Shown here: positions 1 to 4,660 of the stretch, piece by piece
Position numbering within the stretch: the stretch's first letter is position 1
Layout: every line of letters starts with the position of its first letter
Source: JAQVHD01 sp035369485
GTDB lineage: Bacteria > Patescibacteriota > Minisyncoccia > UBA6257 > JAAZHW01
DNA length: 16,970 nucleotides
Assembly: GCA_035369485.1 (NCBI GenBank)
Contig: DAOSMC010000009.1
Location: forward strand, 1 to 16,970
Reading direction: 5' to 3'
Notes under the pieces: generated by a model
The model's database searches: none
What the model saw: only the letters and a program-made list of their open reading frames with translations
Told to the model about the DNA's origin: nothing
Made by a program: the position numbers and the translations under genes

Positions 1-254
1 GCAACAAGATATTCTTTTTTATCAATTTTTATTTCCGAAGGGCCGTATTGATGAAAAATAACAACGTCACCCACTTTAACCTCTGGGGGAATTCTTGTGC
101 CATCATCTTTCATGCGACCAGAGCCCACAGCAATCACTTTACCTTTTTGTGGTTTTTCTTGTTCTGCTGTTTCGGGCAAAACAATACCGGCCTCCGTCAC
201 CATTTCCTCTTTGATTGGTTCTAAAAGAATATAATCTCCTAATGGTTTGAGCAT
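1..254 (-). CDS. groES: Co-chaperonin GroES, partial (C-terminus outside window)
   Basis: GroES forms the heptameric lid of the GroEL folding chamber in the cytoplasm. Reading the minus strand from the ATG at 254-252 gives a protein beginning MLKPLGDYILLEP, followed by the mobile-loop region with TEAGIVLPE, then GKVIAVGSGR, VKVGDVVIF and, at the window edge, KKEYLVA. These are the conserved GroES segments in the usual order. About 84 codons are present; a full GroES is about 95, so only roughly ten residues are missing. The start is fixed by the conserved N-terminus. No Shine-Dalgarno is visible (upstream is A/T only). A sigma70-type promoter and a CIRCE operator lie directly upstream, so the gene should be heat-inducible through HrcA. 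groEL is expected beyond the edge, which cannot be seen here. Confidence 0.96.
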   Translation of the reverse strand, partial: MLKPLGDYILLEPIKEEMVTEAGIVLPETAEQEKPQKGKVIAVGSGRMKDDGTRIPPEVKVGDVVIFHQYGPSEIKIDKKEYLV

Positions 255-273
255 ATTTTTAAAATTTTTTAAA

Positions 274-300
274 TTGGCACTCCCGACCTTTAAGTGCTAA
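274..300 (-). promoter_or_regulatory. CIRCE operator (HrcA binding site)
   Basis: The inverted repeat TTAGCACTT-N9-GAGTGCCAA (minus strand) matches the CIRCE consensus TTAGCACTC-N9-GAGTGCTAA, with one changed base in each arm and the exact 9-nt spacer. It sits immediately downstream of the predicted groES start point, where bound HrcA repressor blocks transcription. No hrcA gene is in the window. Confidence 0.95.
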
Positions 301-308
301 TTAATATT

Positions 309-336
309 ATTTTATTTTTTGTTTACTATTTGTCAA
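309..336 (-). promoter_or_regulatory. groES promoter (sigma70-type)
   Basis: Minus-strand TTGACA (336-331) and TAAAAT (314-309) are separated by 16 bp. Transcription would start near 302, so the CIRCE element lies at the very 5' end of the transcript. The -35 box is a perfect consensus. Confidence 0.8.
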
Positions 337-359
337 GAGATTATCTTGAATAATTCAAT

Positions 360-743
360 TTAAAATTTTTGCTCTTTTTCTCCTCTTAAAAAAGCTTTTA
401 ATTTTTGCCAATCTTTTCGAAAACGAGAGTCTCTTTTTTCTCTATATTTTTTAATCTGACGCTTTAGATCTTCCTCTACCTCATCAATACCAGTTTTAAT
501 ATCTGGGGCATGTGAGATGGCGCGTAAAATTCTCCCGGGAAGATGCATGTTCGCTTCAACATAAAAAACATTGCCTTTTAAATGATGGTGCGTTTCGCGA
601 CTTAATTCTAGATCAATCTGAATATTTGTTTCCTCGTCTAATCTTAAAAGATATCTCTCTACCAATGTTCTCATTAAATTTTCAATATCTTTCTGCATTT
701 CTTCGGTTAGAACTACGTCTTTAATTTTATAATTGATATTCAT
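360..743 (-). CDS. hpf: Short-form ribosome hibernation promoting factor (HPF/RaiA family)
   Basis: HPF/YfiA proteins bind the 30S decoding channel and store ribosomes in an inactive form under stress or starvation. The 127-residue product matches the N-terminal HPF domain: MNINYKIKDVVLT start, a first helix with EEMQKDIENLM, the strand with IQIDLELSRETHHHLKGN, a strand with FYVEANMHLPG, and the second helix with DIKTGIDEVEEDLKRQIKKY. A basic tail (KKYREKRDSRFRKDW) follows. There is no C-terminal dimerisation domain, so this is the short type. It starts 27 bp after murB stops and is probably co-transcribed with it. The ATG at 743 gives the canonical N-terminus; no clear Shine-Dalgarno is visible. 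The heat-shock gene groES follows but has its own promoter. No intrinsic terminator is seen after hpf. Confidence 0.92.
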   Translation of the reverse strand: MNINYKIKDVVLTEEMQKDIENLMRTLVERYLLRLDEETNIQIDLELSRETHHHLKGNVFYVEANMHLPGRILRAISHAPDIKTGIDEVEEDLKRQIKKYREKRDSRFRKDWQKLKAFLRGEKEQKF

Positions 744-770
744 AATAATTTTTTCTTTTTACCGACGATT

Positions 771-1718
771 TTAATTTTGGAAATTGCCAAGATAGCGAAT
801 CTCTTCTTCAAGAGAAATAGAAAATTTTTCTTGGACTTTTGTTTTACAAAGATTAATTAATTGATAAACGTCTTGGGCTGTTGCCTTGCCCAAATTCACA
901 ATAAAATTAGCATGCATTGGTGAAATTTGAGCATCGCCGATTCTTTCTCCTCTTAGACCGCACTGATCAATTAAATAACCCACGGGGATTTTGCCACCTT
1001 TAATTTTTTCTTCTGGAATTTTCGCTAAAGTTTCTGAGGAAGCTCGATTAATCGGAATATTTTTGAAAACACATCCCGCTGAAGGATAAGGCGGAATTTT
1101 ATTTTTCCTCTCTTTAATATAATCAAGAACAATTTCTTTAGAATCACCCTTTTCATTTTTTTCTAGATTTAAATAAACGGAAGTAATAATAAAACCATTC
1201 TTTTTAAAAACGCTTTCCCGATAATCAAAAGAGCATTCTTTCTGCGAGAATTCCTTTGGCTCTAAAGCAATTGGATCAAAAGCGATAACTTTTTCTACTA
1301 CTTCGGAAATACTGTGACCATAAGCGCCACTATTACCAAAAGTTGCTCCGCCGATAGTTCCGGGAATACCCGTTGCCCACTCTAATCCTGTAGCACCTAT
1401 TTCTAAACTTAGTGCCAAAACGCGTGATAATAACACTCCTCCATCGCAAATTATTCTGAAATAGGAATTATGATTTTCAACTTGAAATTCTTGAGTTTGC
1501 ATTTTTATAATCACTCCCTCAAAACCTCTATCGCTTGCTAACAAATTAGACCCACCGCCTAAAATAAAAGTTGGCTTGTTCATTTCTTTGGCTTTAATAA
1601 ATGCATCTTTTAACTCATTTAAATTAGTAACACGAATAAAATATTCGGCCGGGCCGCCGATTTTAAACGTAGTAAGTGTTGCCAGAGAAATATTTTTTTG
1701 AAATTCAATCGTAGCCAT
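771..1718 (-). CDS. murB: UDP-N-acetylenolpyruvoylglucosamine reductase
   Basis: MurB reduces UDP-GlcNAc-enolpyruvate to UDP-MurNAc with NADPH and FAD, the second committed step of peptidoglycan synthesis. With the start at 1718 the protein has 315 residues, a normal length. Visible motifs are TTFKIGGPAEYF (16-27), the FAD-binding GGGSNLLASD (54-63), ATGIPGTIGGATFGNSGAYG (115-134), the catalytic-domain Tyr-Arg at 166-167, YPSAGCVFKN (211-220) and the C-terminal EEEIRYLG with the conserved Glu near 306. The proton-donor position, usually Ser, is Cys216, a known variant. The frame stays open to an ATG at 1844, but that codon lies upstream of the predicted transcription start and the extra 42 residues would be encoded by a hairpin. 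I therefore choose ATG 1718. No Shine-Dalgarno is visible. Confidence 0.93.
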   Translation of the reverse strand: MATIEFQKNISLATLTTFKIGGPAEYFIRVTNLNELKDAFIKAKEMNKPTFILGGGSNLLASDRGFEGVIIKMQTQEFQVENHNSYFRIICDGGVLLSRVLALSLEIGATGLEWATGIPGTIGGATFGNSGAYGHSISEVVEKVIAFDPIALEPKEFSQKECSFDYRESVFKKNGFIITSVYLNLEKNEKGDSKEIVLDYIKERKNKIPPYPSAGCVFKNIPINRASSETLAKIPEEKIKGGKIPVGYLIDQCGLRGERIGDAQISPMHANFIVNLGKATAQDVYQLINLCKTKVQEKFSISLEEEIRYLGNFQN

Positions 1719-1743
1719 AACGAAGCGAGATGTATTGAACTCA

Positions 1744-1820
1744 GTTTCATTCTGGTCCGAAGGCGGTTGACTCCAATTACCATTTAAGTGAGTGCTCAAT
1801 CCTCCGGACCAGAATGAAAC
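1744..1820 (-). promoter_or_regulatory. murB leader hairpin with 45-nt apical region
   Basis: A perfect 16-bp inverted repeat (1744-1759 with 1805-1820), plus three further pairs after one mismatch, encloses about 45 nt. It begins a few nucleotides after the predicted murB start point and ends 25 nt before the ATG at 1718, so it fills most of the 5' untranslated region. The apical part carries CACTCACTT (minus 1794-1786) and GGTAATTGGA (minus 1781-1772). Both are exactly complementary to segments of the RNA encoded at 1893-1981. No named riboswitch or T-box consensus was recognised. A regulatory role is inferred. Confidence 0.6.
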
Positions 1821-1833
1821 CAAATCCTTCTTT

Positions 1834-1861
1834 ATTATAATCAAAATTGATTATCTGGCAA
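1834..1861 (-). promoter_or_regulatory. murB promoter (sigma70-type)
   Basis: Minus-strand TTGCCA (1861-1856) and a perfect TATAAT (1839-1834) are 16 bp apart. Transcription would start near 1827. This places the more distal in-frame ATG at 1844 outside the transcript and supports the start at 1718. Confidence 0.7.
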
Positions 1862-1892
1862 ATCAAAATAATCAAAATTGTAAGACTATAAA

Positions 1893-1981
1893 TTAAAAAG
1901 AAATCCGTCCTTTTCAGGACGGATTTCCACGGTAATTGGATTTCCTAAATGACTGAACATTCAGGAAACACACTCACTTCA
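1893..1981 (-). ncRNA. Putative small structured RNA (or short transcribed leader), ~90 nt
   Basis: No open reading frame of note lies here, but the stretch is framed by a strong promoter (1988-2015) and an intrinsic terminator (1895-1927). From the predicted start near 1981 the RNA has, in order: single-stranded AAGTGAGTG (1979-1971), a hairpin at 1968-1941 (6-bp stem, one mismatch, 4 bp, 6-nt loop), TCCAATTACC (1940-1931), and the terminator hairpin. AAGTGAGTG and TCCAATTACC are complementary to two segments in the murB leader loop. It does not resemble 6S, SRP RNA, tmRNA or RNase P RNA by size or motifs. It could be a free sRNA acting on murB, or an attenuator if some transcripts read through to murB. 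The unit is inferred from signals only. Confidence 0.55.
1895..1927 (-). terminator. Intrinsic terminator of the small RNA unit
   Basis: An 11-bp perfect stem (1900-1910 with 1917-1927) with a 6-nt loop is followed on the minus strand by C-free TTTTT (1899-1895). On the plus strand the same hairpin is not followed by a T tract, so it is directional. It would also stop read-through from the tRNA and pilO unit into murB. Confidence 0.85.
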
Positions 1982-1987
1982 TCTTCT

Positions 1988-2015
1988 ATTATACTCAAAT
2001 ATATTCATTAGTCAA
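1988..2015 (-). promoter_or_regulatory. Promoter of the small RNA unit
   Basis: Minus-strand TTGACT (2015-2010) and a perfect TATAAT (1993-1988) are 16 bp apart, the strongest promoter match in this intergenic region. The start point would be near 1981, only about 55 nt upstream of a terminator hairpin. Confidence 0.75.
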
Positions 2016-2095
2016 GACCTCTTTTGTCGCTTTTCTTTAAACCACAGGGATTGGATGATTAAAAACTTGCCTAATTTTATTCGGAGTGGTAAGAG

Positions 2096-2141
2096 GTGCT
2101 GCGGCAGCGATATTTCTAAAGAAATATCGCTGCCGCAGCAC
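2096..2141. repeat. Perfect 21-bp inverted repeat with 4-nt loop
   Basis: Bases 2096-2116 pair without mismatch with 2121-2141 around a 4-nt TAAA loop. The outer half of the stem is GC-rich (built on GCTGCGGCAGCG) and stands out from the AT-rich surroundings. It lies 19 nt beyond the 3' end of tRNA-Ile on the minus strand. No T tract follows on either strand, so it is not a standard intrinsic terminator. It could be a small palindromic (REP- or MITE-like) repeat, or a processing or stability hairpin at the end of the tRNA transcript. Confidence 0.85.
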
Positions 2142-2160
2142 GAATGAGTTTTCCATTCTG

Positions 2161-2232
2161 TGCGCATGGGAGGGATCGAACCTCCGACCTCTGTCTTATC
2201 AGGACAGCGTTCTACCACTGAACTACATGCGC
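2161..2232 (-). tRNA. tRNA-Ile (anticodon GAU)
   Basis: The minus strand folds as a full cloverleaf: acceptor stem GCGCATG with CATGCGC, D arm GTTC-AGTGGTA-GAAC, anticodon stem CTGTC with GACAG around loop CTGATAA (anticodon GAT), a 5-nt variable loop, and T arm GGAGG-TTCGATC-CCTCC. The discriminator is A. The CCA end is not encoded, so it must be added by a CCA-adding enzyme. No promoter is seen in the 31 nt to the upstream gene, so it probably rides on the pilO-side transcript or on a promoter inside that gene. Confidence 0.97.
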
Positions 2233-2263
2233 GTTTTTTAAAAAATTACTGGCGAAAGCAAAA

Positions 2264-2782
2264 TTAAAGAAGTGGTGGCGTGGCCGTGGAAGTAGAAGTG
2301 GGCGTGGAGGTAATGGTAGGGGTAGGAGTAGAGGTGGTGGTAGAGGTTGATTCATTAATTTCTTCAGTTGATGTTTGAATTTCAGGATTTTCGCTTGGCA
2401 CAACTATTTCAGTCTCAGTTTCTATCGTAGATGTCGGAGTTGAAGAAGGAGATGTCTGAAGTTCTTCCGACGTTGTTACGGTCTCTAATAAATTTCCCCA
2501 CTCCCCTTCTGGTTCTGATAATTTATCTTTTATCTCGGCAAATCCTTTTAAATCAAACCCTTCTAAATTAGTTACTGCCTTAGAATCTTTTTCAAAAGTA
2601 TAATTAATTTGTTTAATAACAAAATTAATAAACAACCCTACTATTACAACCAGAATTATTATTATCATAACCGCCGAAATAATAAAAATCAAGTTCTGTT
2701 TTTGAAGTTCTTTTCGATTAATTTCTTTAAGATTAATCGTATCGCTATTTTCCTTTTTTGGTTTTTTTATTAAATCGGCCAT
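2264..2782 (-). CDS. Single-pass membrane protein with Ser/Thr/Pro-rich tail, function unknown
   Basis: The 172-residue product is not recognised. Residues 1-30 are charged and polar (KKPKKEN, INRKELQKQN), then a strongly hydrophobic span at about 31-54 forms one membrane helix. A soluble segment follows (55-105), then a tail rich in Ser, Thr, Pro and Glu that becomes almost pure Ser/Thr/Pro over the last 29 residues and ends in ATPPLL. The topology suggests a short cytoplasmic N-terminus and an extracytoplasmic tail that could span the cell wall or be glycosylated (inference). It starts 3 bp after the pilO-like gene stops, so the two are almost certainly co-transcribed and may act in the same pilus apparatus. 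The frame ends 31 bp before tRNA-Ile. The low-complexity end could be prone to slippage, so the C-terminus may vary between strains. Confidence 0.7.
   Translation of the reverse strand: MADLIKKPKKENSDTINLKEINRKELQKQNLIFIISAVMIIIILVVIVGLFINFVIKQINYTFEKDSKAVTNLEGFDLKGFAEIKDKLSEPEGEWGNLLETVTTSEELQTSPSSTPTSTIETETEIVVPSENPEIQTSTEEINESTSTTTSTPTPTITSTPTSTSTATPPLL
2267..2353 (-). repeat. Low-complexity Ser/Thr/Pro codon tract
   Basis: The last 29 codons of the membrane protein are degenerate ACN, TCN and CCN triplets, giving a G/T-rich, GTGG-like periodic plus strand. It is an irregular, not exact, short-unit repeat. Confidence 0.75.
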
Positions 2783-2785
2783 TTT

Positions 2786-3403
2786 TTATTTTTTAATAAA
2801 GACGCGACCATCCAAATTAATTGAGAATAATTCTTTAGCGGACTCTTCCGACGATGAAATAGTTTCTGATAGATTAACAATATTAAAATTGCTAAAATCT
2901 ACATAATAAGGAAACGTTCTTAAATCCTTTAAAAATTGAAGAAAATCATCAAAACTTCCCTTAATCGTTATCGTAAATGGCGCTTCTTTAATATTTTTAA
3001 ACAAGGTCTTGCTTGCTTCCGAGGGCGTTGCTTCTTTAAAAATTAATCCTAATTCTAAATTATTTTTATTAGCTAATTGATTAATGGCTTCTGTAAAATC
3101 GATTAAACGATTTTGTTCAGGAACCAAATTTTTTACTTGATTAGCATAAGGAAGAAGGATGTCGCTATTCTTCTTCAAGTTGGAATAGATTTCGGATTCA
3201 AATAGTAAAGTATAATAATCAGTACGCAATGATTTTATTTCAGCGCTTTGTTTTTTTATTTGATTGATCGAAACTAATACGGCGATAAGAATAATAATTA
3301 TAATTCCTCCGTAAATAACCAGTGGTTTCAAAAGCCTTTTATCTCCTCGGCTTAAAAGACCTGATTTTTTAAGTTTATCCGATTGATTTATATTTTCCGC
3401 CAT
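2786..3403 (-). CDS. pilO: PilO-like type IV pilus assembly protein
   Basis: PilO proteins pair with PilN in the inner membrane and link the PilM cytoplasmic ring to the rest of the type IV pilus machine. The 205-residue product has the family layout: a short basic cytoplasmic N-terminus, one membrane helix at about 28-46, a coiled-coil-like segment at about 48-75 (INQIKKQSAEIKSLRTDYYT), then a compact alpha/beta domain with LVPEQNRLIDFTEAINQLA and FTITIKGSFDDFLQFLKDL. The last block, strand then SFDDFLQFLKDL, is the most typical PilO/GspM-like feature. pilM and pilN are not in the window. It leads a transcript that includes the membrane protein downstream. The assignment rests on topology and these motifs, so the symbol is family-level only. 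Competence gene dprA lies divergently beside it, which fits a DNA-uptake pilus. Confidence 0.75.
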   Translation of the reverse strand: MAENINQSDKLKKSGLLSRGDKRLLKPLVIYGGIIIIILIAVLVSINQIKKQSAEIKSLRTDYYTLLFESEIYSNLKKNSDILLPYANQVKNLVPEQNRLIDFTEAINQLANKNNLELGLIFKEATPSEASKTLFKNIKEAPFTITIKGSFDDFLQFLKDLRTFPYYVDFSNFNIVNLSETISSSEESAKELFSINLDGRVFIKK

Positions 3404-3430
3404 AATATTGTATTAAAACTCTATAGTTAT

Positions 3431-3459
3431 ATTATAAAAAAGAGTAAAATAAAAAACAA
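3431..3459 (-). promoter_or_regulatory. Promoter of the pilO-like transcript
   Basis: Minus-strand TTGTTT (3459-3454) and a perfect TATAAT (3436-3431) are 17 bp apart, with a start point near 3424, about 20 nt before the pilO ATG. The 134-bp gap 3404-3537 holds this and the divergent dprA promoter. Confidence 0.6.
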
Positions 3460-3484
3460 GGAAGACCTCGCTTTTTCCAGCCTA

Positions 3485-3513
3485 TTGTCAAAAAGAGATG
3501 ATTATAATAAAAT
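3485..3513 (+). promoter_or_regulatory. dprA-topA promoter
   Basis: TTGTCA (3485-3490) and TAAAAT (3508-3513) are 17 bp apart. The start point would be near 3520, leaving an untranslated leader of under 20 nt with no Shine-Dalgarno. It is 25 bp from the -35 box of the divergent pilO promoter. Confidence 0.6.
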
Positions 3514-3537
3514 AGTATGATAAAAATATAATAGAAT

Positions 3538-4650
3538 ATGACTTTAGATTGCGAAAAAATTTATTATAATGCCTTAAACATTATTACTGATTGTAATTAT
3601 GGATTGCTTTCTAAATTAAAAGCGTTTTATGGTTCTTTTGAATCAGCTTGGACTGCTTCAAATTATGATGATTTTTTAAACGTTAATCCGCATTTTGCTT
3701 TAGAAACTATAGAAAATCTTACCAGTAAAAAAGGGACAATAGATCCTCTGAAAGAATGGGAGAAAATGAAAAGTCTAGAAATAAAAATGTATTTGCCTGA
3801 AGACGATGAATACCCGACATTATTAAAAGAAATCCCCTCTTTTCCTCTGGCTATTTACCAATTAGGTGATTTTGATCAGCTTCAAGCCACCATTGGCGTT
3901 GTCGGCACAAGAAAGCCAACAAGTTATGGAAAAATGGTAACTGAAAAAATAACAAAGGATTTAGTAGAATGCGGATTTATTACTGTAAGTGGTCTTGCCT
4001 ACGGCATCGATTCTGTGTGTCATCAAATAACATTAGAAAATGGCGGATCCACTATTGCTGTTTTGGGATGCGGATTAGATATTATTTTTCCTCCAATTAA
4101 TAAGCGTCTCGCTCAAAAAATAATAAAAAGAGGTGCTTTGATTTCTGAATACGCTCCTTCTACTCCACCGTTAAAACATCATTTTCCAGCTCGCAACAGA
4201 ATAATTAGTGGATTGTCTTTGGGTGTGGTTGTGGTAGAAGCTCCATTAAAATCCGGCGCTCTTATTACTGCGCGTTTTGCTTTAGATCAAAATCGAGAAG
4301 TTTTTTCTGTTCCAGGATCGATTTTTTCTAAAAATTCCGAAGGAACTCATCAATTAATTAAATCAGGTTCTAAATTGACAAGTTCAATTACAGATATTTT
4401 GGAAGAACTGAATATGATTCCCGAAATTAAGATTACTTCTTCTATTGATGATAAAATTTTTCGCGCTGACCTAAATATTGAAGAACAAAAAATTATTGCT
4501 ATTATAAAACAAGCAGACCATCCCATTTTAGTAGACGAAATTGCTTCTTTAAGTCAATTACCTGTGAGTATAGTGAATCAAACGCTCACTCTTTTAGAAC
4601 TAAAGAATCTTATTAAAGCCGAAGCAAATGGTTATCGATTAAAAGCTTAA
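3538..4650 (+). CDS. dprA: DNA processing protein DprA
   Basis: DprA binds incoming single-stranded DNA during natural transformation and loads RecA on it. The 370-residue product has an N-terminal helical segment (1-90), the Rossmann-like DprA/LOG core (about 95-300) and a C-terminal winged-helix domain (about 310-370). Core motifs are GVVGTRKPT (120-128), SGLAYGID (151-158), STIAVLGCGLDIIFPPIN (171-188), FPARNRIISG (216-225), LKSGALITARFALDQ (237-251), REVFSVPGS (253-261) and EGTHQLI (268-274). The ATG at 3538 follows a short leader; an ATG at 3517 meets a stop after four codons. Ten base pairs separate it from topA, so the two form a unit, a common neighbourhood for these genes. With the PilO-like gene next door, it supports a competence function. 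Confidence 0.96.
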   Translation: MTLDCEKIYYNALNIITDCNYGLLSKLKAFYGSFESAWTASNYDDFLNVNPHFALETIENLTSKKGTIDPLKEWEKMKSLEIKMYLPEDDEYPTLLKEIPSFPLAIYQLGDFDQLQATIGVVGTRKPTSYGKMVTEKITKDLVECGFITVSGLAYGIDSVCHQITLENGGSTIAVLGCGLDIIFPPINKRLAQKIIKRGALISEYAPSTPPLKHHFPARNRIISGLSLGVVVVEAPLKSGALITARFALDQNREVFSVPGSIFSKNSEGTHQLIKSGSKLTSSITDILEELNMIPEIKITSSIDDKIFRADLNIEEQKIIAIIKQADHPILVDEIASLSQLPVSIVNQTLTLLELKNLIKAEANGYRLKA

Positions 4651-4660
4651 ATGATCAGCA

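Noticed and set aside
333..349. Inverted repeat TCAAGA/TCTTGA as an hpf terminator
   Set aside because: Only 6 bp, no T tract follows, and it overlaps the groES -35 box.
1719..1844. N-terminal 42-residue extension of MurB from ATG 1844
   Set aside because: The ATG lies upstream of the predicted murB start point and the extension is encoded by the leader hairpin; homologues begin near MATIEF.
1744..1981. T-box, known riboswitch or small ribozyme in the murB upstream region
   Set aside because: No T-box AGGGTGGTACCGCG-type sequence, hammerhead core or other consensus I know could be found; left as an unclassified structured RNA.
2012..2218. Open frame of 68 codons on the minus strand
   Set aside because: It overlaps tRNA-Ile and the 21-bp hairpin and has no recognisable protein features.
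2212..2403. Pro/Leu-rich open frame on the minus strand
   Set aside because: It is the shifted-frame reading of the Ser/Thr/Pro tract of the membrane protein.
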